From contig NZ_LOCQ01000048.1 in NCBI RefSeq assembly GCF_001677885.1, positions 62,001-126,000 of the forward strand: a DNA stretch of 64,000 nt, given 5' to 3'. Both the position numbers and the translations under genes were made by a program. Below, one piece after another: positions 8,431 to 16,284 of the stretch. The number at the start of each line of letters is the position of its first letter. Position 1 is the stretch's first letter. The notes beneath the pieces were generated by a model that saw only the letters and a list, made by a program, of their open reading frames with translations, did not search any database and was not told the origin of the DNA. The stretch is from Janthinobacterium psychrotolerans (GTDB taxonomy: Bacteria > Pseudomonadota > Gammaproteobacteria > Burkholderiales > Burkholderiaceae_D).

Positions 8431-9685
8431 GGTTATTCACCTCGTCGGACACACTGGTCGGGTTCTCGCAGCAGCGGTACGCCATCCAGATCAATACTGC
8501 GGAGGTGGCTGCCGAAAGAATTGCCCCAAATAACAGGGCGTGGAGTATTCCCACCCCTTTTAGACCACCAGCGATCAGCCCGAGCAGGGGAACAAATGCG
8601 CAAGCCCCTTGCACCACCAAGCCTGTGCGTACCCGCCCAGTAGCCACGAATACATAGTGGAACGGCTGGGCGACAAACTGAGCAAAAACGCCCAGGCTGA
8701 TGTACCTGACCACAAGCCCGCTGGGTCCAAACGAGGGGCCAAGCAAAAACTCGAACAATGTCGGCGCAAAAACCATTAAAGCGCCGAACACCGGCGTGGC
8801 CACTAGCAGGAGAGAACGCAGCGTATTCTGGAACAGACGAGCCGTATCCCCGCCAGCTTTCTGCATTGACACGAACTCGGCACGGAAAGCTTCGGATATC
8901 GCCCCCCCAATCAGCGAACTGGGCGCGAGCAAAAAACGGTTCGCCACAGCGTAGAAACCGACATCTTCGATCCGAAACAAGGCACGCAGGACGAAGGGGG
9001 CAGTATTGATACTGCCAGTTGCGAGCAGAAACGACGGGAATACAAACAGAGGAAAACGCTTGAATTCGCGCGCACGCGCACCCAGCGCCGACATTGACGC
9101 AAACGGTCCATGGCGCCAACCGTACCCGGCCAAAAAAAGGGTCGCCACGCTAAGCCCGACCGTATAGCCAACCACTAACCGACCAGTGAAGCTCCAGCCA
9201 CTAGCTGCAAGCGTCAGCACCACACCGACATTGGCCACTGCGTTTACGACCTGGCTTTGCGACGATCGATGATAGTCACGGGCTCGTGCCGCCCATTGTT
9301 GCGCGCAAGTATAGGCGGTTCCCACCACCGATGCGACCGGAACAAGAAAGAAATACCATGCCAGCTCTTGAGCGAAACTGTATTTGGCAGCAGCAAGTCC
9401 CGCAACTCCAGCAAAACACATCGCAATGGACAGGTAAAGGCATAGCGTTGTCAATTCCCGCGCCACGTTGTCGTCCTCCGGGAGGATGATAGCGTAGTCG
9501 TATTTGAGAGTGAACAGGCCGACAATAAGCGCATAGGCAGAGCTGAAAAGGGCGAGCGCCCCGAACTCAGATGGGTCGTACAGTCGAGTCAAAACAGGTA
9601 TTGAGCCAATCAGTATCAATTGGCTCAATGCCGATCCCGTCGCGATCTGTACGATATTTCGCGTGAACTTCGATTTCTTCAACAT
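8423..9685 (-). CDS. wzx: Polysaccharide repeat-unit flippase (Wzx)
   Basis: 420 residues, about 12 membrane spans, MATE/MOP-type exporter. The N-terminus SALSQLILIGSIPVLTRLYD is the typical Wzx opening, with the paired LTRLYDPSEFG cytosolic loop. It flips the undecaprenyl-diphosphate-linked repeat unit across the inner membrane for Wzy. Overlaps wzy by 8 bases. Together with wzy and wzz it shows that this locus is Wzx/Wzy-dependent rather than ABC-transporter dependent. Confidence 0.85.
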   Translation of the reverse strand: MLKKSKFTRNIVQIATGSALSQLILIGSIPVLTRLYDPSEFGALALFSSAYALIVGLFTLKYDYAIILPEDDNVARELTTLCLYLSIAMCFAGVAGLAAAKYSFAQELAWYFFLVPVASVVGTAYTCAQQWAARARDYHRSSQSQVVNAVANVGVVLTLAASGWSFTGRLVVGYTVGLSVATLFLAGYGWRHGPFASMSALGARAREFKRFPLFVFPSFLLATGSINTAPFVLRALFRIEDVGFYAVANRFLLAPSSLIGGAISEAFRAEFVSMQKAGGDTARLFQNTLRSLLLVATPVFGALMVFAPTLFEFLLGPSFGPSGLVVRYISLGVFAQFVAQPFHYVFVATGRVRTGLVVQGACAFVPLLGLIAGGLKGVGILHALLFGAILSAATSAVLIWMAYRCCENPTSVSDEVNNHA

Positions 9686-9739
9686 CTGTTTAACGTCTGT
9701 CCGTTCCTGCTTGCCGCGAAGAAACAGGGCCGTTTGCCC

Positions 9740-10828
9740 TTATTTATCATATCCGAGGATGAGTTCGATAACCTGTTTGGCCGAGTCACCACTACCATAT
9801 GGTGAAATATCCTTGCGCTCACGTGGCGATGTGCACTTCACCGCGCGCACGATTGCACCGCAGTCGGCACCCACCAGCGTGTTCCAGCCGGATTCGACCG
9901 TCTCGATCCATTCCGTCTCATCACGAGTAGTCACGCATGGCACACGATAGAAGAACGCTTCCTTTTGCACACCGCCCGAGTCTGTCACGATTACCGTCGC
10001 GTTTTTCTCGAGAGCGACCATCGCCATATACGACACCGGCGCCGTCACGATGAGGTTATCGAGCAGCGCAAGCTGGCCGTAGCTATCGAGTTTGGCGCGG
10101 GTGCGCGGGTGAAGCGGGAATACCACGGGCACGTCACGTGCGATTTCCGCAAGTGCACCGACGATTGCAGTCAGGCGTGCAGCGTCGTCCGTGTTTTCCG
10201 CACGGTGGCAGGTGGCCAGAACGAATTCTTTTGGTTTTAGGCCAAGCTCGTCCAACACGTTCGACTGGGTCTCGGCAATTTCACCGACGTATTTGGCCAC
10301 GTCGTACATAACGTCACCGACCAAGTGCACGCCCTTGGCCACACCTTCTGTCTTGAGATTGCCCACAGCCTCATTGGTCGGGCACAGCAACAGCGACGAG
10401 ACGCGATCAGTCAAAATTCGGTTGACTTCCTCGGGCATACGCATATTGAAAGAGCGCAAACCTGCTTCCACGTGGGCAATCGGGATGTGCAATTTGGCCG
10501 AGGCCAGCGCGCCAGCCAGCGTCGAATTCGTGTCGCCGTACACGAGTACCCAGTCCGGCGCCTCCTGAATCAAAATTTGTTCGATTGCTTCCATCATGCG
10601 CCCGGTCATGGCCCCATGCAGGCCACCAGAAACGGCCAAATGATAGTTTGGGGCAGGCATTCCGAGCTCGTCGAAAAATACCTGCGACATGTTTTCGTCA
10701 AAATGCTGACCAGTATGGATCAATACCTCATTCACACGATCCGGGAAGTGTAAACGGATTGCACGCGAAACAGCTGCGGCCTTAATGAACTGGGGTCGGG
10801 CACCGACCACGGTAACTATTTTAAGCAC
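9740..10828 (-). CDS. wbpI: UDP-GlcNAc3NAcA 2-epimerase (WbpI family)
   Basis: 362 residues from a GTG start. UDP-GlcNAc 2-epimerase fold: VGARPQFIKAA, GDTNSTLAGAL, HVEAGLRSFNMRMPEE, TDSGGVQKEAF and VTTRDETEW are all present. In the wbpA-B-E-D-I set it converts UDP-GlcNAc3NAcA to UDP-ManNAc3NAcA. GTG at 10828 is chosen because GGAGG lies 6 bases upstream and the protein then begins at the conserved [12 protein letters not shown]; the longer frame adds an unsupported MMHWWRLP. The start overlaps the wbpE stop by 8 bases. A plain WecB/MnaA-type UDP-GlcNAc 2-epimerase is the alternative, but the neighbours argue for WbpI. Confidence 0.87.
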   Translation of the reverse strand: MLKIVTVVGARPQFIKAAAVSRAIRLHFPDRVNEVLIHTGQHFDENMSQVFFDELGMPAPNYHLAVSGGLHGAMTGRMMEAIEQILIQEAPDWVLVYGDTNSTLAGALASAKLHIPIAHVEAGLRSFNMRMPEEVNRILTDRVSSLLLCPTNEAVGNLKTEGVAKGVHLVGDVMYDVAKYVGEIAETQSNVLDELGLKPKEFVLATCHRAENTDDAARLTAIVGALAEIARDVPVVFPLHPRTRAKLDSYGQLALLDNLIVTAPVSYMAMVALEKNATVIVTDSGGVQKEAFFYRVPCVTTRDETEWIETVESGWNTLVGADCGAIVRAVKCTSPRERKDISPYGSGDSAKQVIELILGYDK

Positions 10829-11921
10829 GGGTAGCCTCCACCAATGCATCAACGATCATCTGCTGCGTGGCGGAATCAAGATCCGGCGAAATCGGCAGAC
10901 TCATCACCTGGGTGGCCATGGCTTCCGATACGCTCAGGTCGCCCTCGACGCGGCAATACCCTACATAAGCTGGCTGCTGGTGCAGCGGGATCGGGTAATG
11001 TACAGCGGTCGGGATGCCAGCCTCTGTGAGCTTGACTTGGACCGCGTCGCGATCATGCACCAAAACGGTGTACTGCGCATACATGCTCGTGCGATCGGCA
11101 CGTTGGGCGACCGTTTTCACCACTCCGCTCAACAGTTCGTTGTAGCGCGCCCCCAATTCCAGCCGCGACGTGATTTCTTGTTCGAATCGATCAAGCTTGG
11201 CCAGCACAATCGCGCACTGTATTGTGTCCATGCGGCCACCCACACCCACACGGGTATGCACGTAACGCTTACTCTGACCGTGGATGCGAATTTCCCGGCA
11301 GGCTTGAGCGATCGCATCGTCGTTCGTAAAGATTGCACCGCCGTCGCCGTAACAGCCGAGCGGCTTGCTAGGGAAGAAGCTGGTGCAGCCAATGGTAGAC
11401 AAGTTACAGCTCTTACGGCCCTTATAGATGGCACCGAAACTCTGTGCCGCGTCCTCGATGACGGCGATATTACCGTGGCGCGCGGCAATCGCGTTGATTT
11501 CGTCCATGTCGCCCGGTTGGCCATAAAGACTGACCGGCATGATGGCCTTGGTGCGCGATGTAATCGCCGCTTCGATCTTGCTCACCGCGATGTTGCATGT
11601 ATCCGCCTCGATATCGACGTACACCGGCACAGCGCCCAACAGCACGATGACTTCCGCGCTGGCAACGAACGTGAATGGGGTCGTGATGACCTCGTCTCCC
11701 GGCTTGATCCCTAACGCCATCAGGCTAATCAGCAACGCTTCGGTGCCGCTCGAGACCGAAATACAGTGCTTGGCTTCAGTGAATTGTTCGAGGCGCGCTT
11801 CCATTTCGCGCACTTCCGGGCCCATGATGTATTGACCATGTTCAAGCACACGACTGATGCGCTCCTGGATTTGCGGCTTGAGCGCCTGATACTGCTGTTT
11901 TAGATCGATAAAGGGAATCAT
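10821..11921 (-). CDS. wbpE: PLP aminotransferase for UDP-3-keto-GlcNAcA (WbpE/DegT family)
   Basis: 366 residues, DegT/DnrJ/EryC1 family. Lys186 in [15 protein letters not shown] should form the PLP aldimine; IEDAAQ (D157) contacts the pyridine nitrogen. It aminates the 3-keto sugar made by WbpB, using glutamate. Adjacent to the acetyltransferase WbpD (4-base overlap) and epimerase WbpI (8-base overlap), so the three are translationally coupled in pathway order B-D-E-I. Confidence 0.9.
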   Translation of the reverse strand: MIPFIDLKQQYQALKPQIQERISRVLEHGQYIMGPEVREMEARLEQFTEAKHCISVSSGTEALLISLMALGIKPGDEVITTPFTFVASAEVIVLLGAVPVYVDIEADTCNIAVSKIEAAITSRTKAIMPVSLYGQPGDMDEINAIAARHGNIAVIEDAAQSFGAIYKGRKSCNLSTIGCTSFFPSKPLGCYGDGGAIFTNDDAIAQACREIRIHGQSKRYVHTRVGVGGRMDTIQCAIVLAKLDRFEQEITSRLELGARYNELLSGVVKTVAQRADRTSMYAQYTVLVHDRDAVQVKLTEAGIPTAVHYPIPLHQQPAYVGYCRVEGDLSVSEAMATQVMSLPISPDLDSATQQMIVDALVEATRA

Positions 11922-12502
11922 GCTTGTTCTTCCTTAGTAACTTCGCCGTCATTGAGATGGTAACTTGCCGCCGTGTCGGCGCAGATGCAGGTGGCGTTGC
12001 CAGTTAGCGGCAGCTCCAGGCGGTTCCCTTGCTCGCTCATCCATCCGATCTGGCGTGCCGGCACGCCAGCCATCAGGGCATACGCTTTCACGTCGCGATT
12101 GACAACCGCGCCAGCGGCCACGAAGGCGTAAGCGCCGACCGTGACTCCGCACACGATGGTGCAGTTGGCGCCCAGCGTGGCGCCCTTGCGCACTACTGTC
12201 CTGCGGTATTCGTTCTTGCGCGTCACGGCCGAACGGGGGTTATACACGTTGGTAAACACCATGCTCGGACCACAGAACACGTCGTCCTCCAGCGTCACCG
12301 CATCGTAGACACTGACGTTGTTTTGTACCTTGACGTTGTCGCCAATCTGGACGTCATTACCGACATAGACGTTCTGCCCGAACGAACACGCCTTGCCGAT
12401 ACGCGCTCCGCCACTGATGTGCACCCAGTGCCAGACCCGCGTACCTTCACCGATCTGTGCACCGTCATCGACGATGGCGGTCGCATGAATATTGGAGCTC
12501 AT
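11918..12502 (-). CDS. wbpD: UDP-sugar 3-N-acetyltransferase (WbpD family, left-handed beta helix)
   Basis: 194 residues. Repeated hexapeptides ([38 protein letters not shown]) form a left-handed parallel beta-helix; [26 protein letters not shown] is the active-site loop region typical of WbpD/WlbB. It acetylates the 3-amino group from acetyl-CoA. ATG at 12502 is preferred because GGGGA lies 5-6 bases upstream and [11 protein letters not shown] matches the family start; a longer frame exists to 12553 but overlaps the wbpB end for no gain. Confidence 0.9.
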   Translation of the reverse strand: MSSNIHATAIVDDGAQIGEGTRVWHWVHISGGARIGKACSFGQNVYVGNDVQIGDNVKVQNNVSVYDAVTLEDDVFCGPSMVFTNVYNPRSAVTRKNEYRRTVVRKGATLGANCTIVCGVTVGAYAFVAAGAVVNRDVKAYALMAGVPARQIGWMSEQGNRLELPLTGNATCICADTAASYHLNDGEVTKEEQA

Positions 12503-12515
12503 TGCTTTCCCCATA

Positions 12516-13574
12516 TTAATATTCGAGCGGCAGCGCAATGCGCTTGCCGTCACGCGACGACATGTACATCGCGATCAGCAGTTCCAGAGATTTGAGACCT
12601 TCACGGCCATCGGTCTCCGCGCTGGCAGTACCGCGCAGCGTCTGGATCACATTCTGGTAGTACAGCGGATGGCCAAAACCGTACACCGATGTCGTCTCAT
12701 AGCTGACATCTTTGACGCATTTATCATCTTCATGTGGCTCGGAAAACTCCCACTTCTGGATCTCGTTCACGGCCACGCCGCCGATGCGTACGGTGCCTTT
12801 CTCACCCAGGATCGTAATCGAGCCTTCCATGTTTTTCGGATAGGTGAGCATAGTGACATTGAGCGTACCCATCGCGCCACTACGCCAGCGCAACGCAGCT
12901 ACGCCACTGTCCTCGACTTCGATGTCGCGACCGAGCGTAGCGGTGTAGGCCATGACGCTTTCCACAGGGCCAACTATCCAATCAAACAGATCAATGTAAT
13001 GACTTGCCTGGTTCATGAAAGCGCCGCCATCGAACTCCCAAGTGCCGCGCCATTTAGCGCTATCGTAGTATTCTTGCGGACGGGTCCAGAAAACGTTAAT
13101 GGCCACATTGTAGATTCGGCCGAAACGACCTTGTTCGGCAGCACGCTTAAGCAACTGGAGCGTGGCGTTACGACGGTTTTGCTTTACCACGAACAACCGC
13201 ACGTTAGCCTCGTCGCAGGCCCGCACCATGCGCAAGCCGTCCTGCCAGCGAGTAGCCATTGGCTTTTCGGTCACGACATGACGCCCGGTTCTCGCCACTT
13301 CGATTGCCTGGTTGGCATGCAAACCGCTCGGGGTCGTCAGCACGACAACATCGGCAGTCGTTTTCGTCAGCATGTCGGAGAGGTGGATATGTCCACTAGC
13401 GCCGGTGCGCGCGACGGCACGCTCCAACGCTTGCGCATCGATGTCGCACACATCGACTATTTCAAAATCAGCGGCGTGTTTTTCCATCGCATCCAAATGA
13501 TTATTCGCAATACGGCCACAGCCAACTAGTGCGATGCGGATTTTTCGGTCTGTGATGGTTTGATAGTTCTGCAT
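12516..13574 (-). CDS. wbpB: UDP-GlcNAcA 3-dehydrogenase (WbpB, Gfo/Idh/MocA family)
   Basis: 352 residues. Rossmann motif [14 protein letters not shown] near the N-terminus and the family hallmark EKPMAT are visible; [16 protein letters not shown] is typical of WbpB/WlbA. It oxidises C3 of UDP-GlcNAcA to the 3-keto sugar. ATG at 13574 gives the normal family length; the frame runs open a further 15 codons upstream. It starts 13 bases after the wbpA stop, in pathway order. Confidence 0.9.
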   Translation of the reverse strand: MQNYQTITDRKIRIALVGCGRIANNHLDAMEKHAADFEIVDVCDIDAQALERAVARTGASGHIHLSDMLTKTTADVVVLTTPSGLHANQAIEVARTGRHVVTEKPMATRWQDGLRMVRACDEANVRLFVVKQNRRNATLQLLKRAAEQGRFGRIYNVAINVFWTRPQEYYDSAKWRGTWEFDGGAFMNQASHYIDLFDWIVGPVESVMAYTATLGRDIEVEDSGVAALRWRSGAMGTLNVTMLTYPKNMEGSITILGEKGTVRIGGVAVNEIQKWEFSEPHEDDKCVKDVSYETTSVYGFGHPLYYQNVIQTLRGTASAETDGREGLKSLELLIAMYMSSRDGKRIALPLEY

Positions 13575-13587
13575 AAGTGTCCAGTGT

Positions 13588-14883
13588 TTATAATCGGAAA
13601 ATAGTAAATCCAGCGGCATTCATCGCATTACGATCAAAGAGAGATTTGAGATCAGCGAGCACCGGTGCGGTACCGCGGCACATGCTCTTCAGCGCTGCAG
13701 CATCAAGTGAACGGAATTGGTCGTGGCCAACCGCGACCACTATTGCATCGACTTGATTATCGCTGTCGATCTTACCCAGCTGGATACCATACTCGTGCTC
13801 GACTTCCTCGGCATTCGCCCACGGATCGCTGACCACGGTCTCGACGCCCCATGCCTGCAACTCTTTTACAAGATCCGCAATCTTACTATTGCGTATATCC
13901 GGGCAGTTCTCCTTGAACGTCACGCCCATGATGCCAATTTTACTACGTGCAACATCAATACCCTTCTGCAACATTAACCTAATGACATTACGTGCTGCGT
14001 AACGTGCCATGTTGTCATTGATGCGACGGCCAGCCAGAATAACCTGTGGATGGTAGCCCACTGCTTCGGCCTTATGAGTAAGGTAATACGGGTCGACCCC
14101 GATGCAGTGGCCACCCACCATGCCAGGCCGGAACGGCAGGAAATTCCATTTACTGCCAGCAGCGTCAAGTACATCCTGAGTGTCGATGTTGAGGCGAGCG
14201 AAAATCACTGACAACTCATTTACGAGGGCGATGTTCAAGTCGCGCTGCGTGTTTTCGATGACCTTTGCCGCTTCGGCAACTTTGATGCTAGCAGCAGGAA
14301 AAGTCCCGGCAGTGATAATGCTTGCGTACAGATCGTCAACCAGTTTGGCGATCTCCGGGGTCGATCCGCTGGTGATTTTCTTAATCTTGGTAAGAGTATT
14401 AATCTTGTCACCCGGATTAATGCGCTCCGGGCTATAGCCACAGAAAAAATCCTGGTTGAACTTAAGGCCGGAAAACTTCTCCAGTACAGGAACGCAGTCT
14501 TCTTCGGTAGCACCAGGGTAGACAGTAGACTCATAAATGACGATATCTCCCTTTTTCAGAACCTTACCTACGGTCTCGCTAGCCTTGAGTAAAGGTGTCA
14601 GATCCGGTCGTTTATATTTATCGACCGGGGTTGGAACCGTAACTATAAAACAATTACATGAACGCAAATCCTCAACCTCGATGGTAAAACTCAAATATTC
14701 TGCGGCTCGCAATTCATCAGCCGTAGTCTCGAGCGTAAAATCCTTACCAATCTGCAGTTCTGCGATACGCTTCTGATTAATATCAAATCCTACGACCGAA
14801 CGCCTGCGTCCGAATTCGACAGCAAGTGGAAGTCCAACATAGCCCAAACCAACAATTGCTACTTTAATTTCGTTCAAGTTCAT
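13588..14883 (-). CDS. wbpA: UDP-N-acetylglucosamine 6-dehydrogenase (WbpA)
   Basis: 431 residues, UDP-glucose/UDP-ManNAc dehydrogenase superfamily. NAD site VGLGYVGLPLAVEFG at 11-25 and catalytic Cys260 in GGHCIGVDPYYLTH; three domains of expected length. It makes the uronic acid from UDP-GlcNAc, the first step of the ManNAc3NAcA route. First gene of the sugar set, preceded by a 168-base gap after wzz in which I recognise no gene. A related enzyme acting on UDP-ManNAc (WecC) is the alternative, but the WbpB-E-D-I neighbours fit WbpA. Confidence 0.88.
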   Translation of the reverse strand: MNLNEIKVAIVGLGYVGLPLAVEFGRRRSVVGFDINQKRIAELQIGKDFTLETTADELRAAEYLSFTIEVEDLRSCNCFIVTVPTPVDKYKRPDLTPLLKASETVGKVLKKGDIVIYESTVYPGATEEDCVPVLEKFSGLKFNQDFFCGYSPERINPGDKINTLTKIKKITSGSTPEIAKLVDDLYASIITAGTFPAASIKVAEAAKVIENTQRDLNIALVNELSVIFARLNIDTQDVLDAAGSKWNFLPFRPGMVGGHCIGVDPYYLTHKAEAVGYHPQVILAGRRINDNMARYAARNVIRLMLQKGIDVARSKIGIMGVTFKENCPDIRNSKIADLVKELQAWGVETVVSDPWANAEEVEHEYGIQLGKIDSDNQVDAIVVAVGHDQFRSLDAAALKSMCRGTAPVLADLKSLFDRNAMNAAGFTIFRL

Positions 14884-15051
14884 ATTTTTCTCTACGTTAC
14901 ATATTTAGTTACGCACAATTTAAAGACACTCAACGCAATGGGCGTCACCCACGTTCATTTGAACGCTAGCAACATGGTCAACTCGTTGCGTGCATCGGAA
15001 GCTCGGCATGCGTATCTGTCCGATCTCATAAAAATGGATTACAAGGCAAGC

Positions 15052-16278
15052 TCACTTGAACCGAAGATATGATTTCAACTCATCCCAGCGGGCTGCTCCT
15101 CCTGGCATCGCCATAGCGCGTTGTTTAGACTCCAAAAAGAACGCCCAAGCTACTGCTGCAAAACCAGCCATTATCGTAGCGACCAGCACGATCAGAGCCC
15201 GTTTTGGTTTGGACTTGCGCTCCGGCTCAAGCGCTGGGTCAAGTACTTGGATAAGCGAAGGCTCTTTGGCCTCTTCGAGGCGCGCAGCTTCATATTGCTT
15301 TGCCAGCAGTTCGTACAGCATTTGGTAGTACTTAAGGTCGCGCATCAGCTGAATATTATCCAGTCCTGCCTGGTTTATTTCACTTGATGGTGAGGTGCCG
15401 GTGCGACCACCTTCCAGCTTTGCCAGTTCGCTTCGCAAACTGCCCAGCTCTTCGGTGGCACGCCGGAATTCCGGATTCTGCGCTGTAACGAATGCACGCA
15501 TTGAACCAAGTTGAATTTCTTTGGCTGAAACCTGTGCCTTGAGGCGCGCGGCAGTTTCCAGAATCGCCCGACTCTCACTATCGACACTGATCACGCCGCG
15601 ACTGTCCATTGCTCCCTTAAGCTCCATTTCAACCTTTGCAAGGTTATCTTTGGCCGTTTCAAGCTGACGCTCGAAGAAAACGCGTCGTTGTGATGCTTCC
15701 GTAATGGCAAGAGTTCTGGTCAGCCCCTGTAATTCATCAATATAGCCGTTAGCCAATTCAGCAACAAATTTCTGGCCTTCGTCCTCGACGTTAACGGTGA
15801 TCATTCCATCCTTGCCAGCGGCGATCACCGTCACCGCCTGCAGACGCTCCCGCGTGACATCTTGGGACTCAGTGTCATATTTTTTTTTCAAATCAAACCT
15901 AGTGATCAGCTTGTCAGCGACTGTTCGGCTCTTCAGAATACCTATGTACAAATCGGTAGAGTTTTTTATGCCAGCCGCACCAACCGCAAGACTCGCGGCA
16001 CCACCAAGTTGCGACAGCAGCGCGGACGCCCCTGATTGCGATTGCTGTGGAGGAAGTACCTTGACTGTCGCCTGATAACGGTTAGGTAGTGTCAAACTAA
16101 TCGCCACTGCAATAATCGCCACTGCCAATGGCAATCCAATGATTAACTTTTTGCGCTTGGCCAAAATGATCATGAGATCGATCAAGTTAGTACCTGCGTC
16201 GCCGTACGATACACTTGATCCAGGCACTGATATCTGGTCTTTTTTCATGCCGTTTGGCTGCTCGTTGTAGTTTTCCAT
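15052..16278 (-). CDS. wzz: Chain-length determinant protein (Wzz/PCP family)
   Basis: 408 residues. Two membrane spans, near residues 45-65 and 360-385, flank a large periplasmic coiled-coil-rich domain; the proline/lysine-rich stretch before the second span (LEPERKSKPKRA) is the family signature. No C-terminal Walker kinase domain or tyrosine cluster, so this is a stand-alone co-polymerase, not a Wzc autokinase. It sets the modal length of the polymer made by Wzy. Start lies 6 bases after the stop of the SLBB export gene, so the two are one operon. Confidence 0.87.
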   Translation of the reverse strand: MENYNEQPNGMKKDQISVPGSSVSYGDAGTNLIDLMIILAKRKKLIIGLPLAVAIIAVAISLTLPNRYQATVKVLPPQQSQSGASALLSQLGGAASLAVGAAGIKNSTDLYIGILKSRTVADKLITRFDLKKKYDTESQDVTRERLQAVTVIAAGKDGMITVNVEDEGQKFVAELANGYIDELQGLTRTLAITEASQRRVFFERQLETAKDNLAKVEMELKGAMDSRGVISVDSESRAILETAARLKAQVSAKEIQLGSMRAFVTAQNPEFRRATEELGSLRSELAKLEGGRTGTSPSSEINQAGLDNIQLMRDLKYYQMLYELLAKQYEAARLEEAKEPSLIQVLDPALEPERKSKPKRALIVLVATIMAGFAAVAWAFFLESKQRAMAMPGGAARWDELKSYLRFK

Positions 16279-16284
16279 TATGTT

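Noticed and set aside
14884-15051. Possible small gene or remnant between wbpA and wzz
   Set aside because: About 42 codons are open on the minus strand and a similar number on the plus strand, but neither translation resembles a known protein, unlike the relic at 4594-4683.
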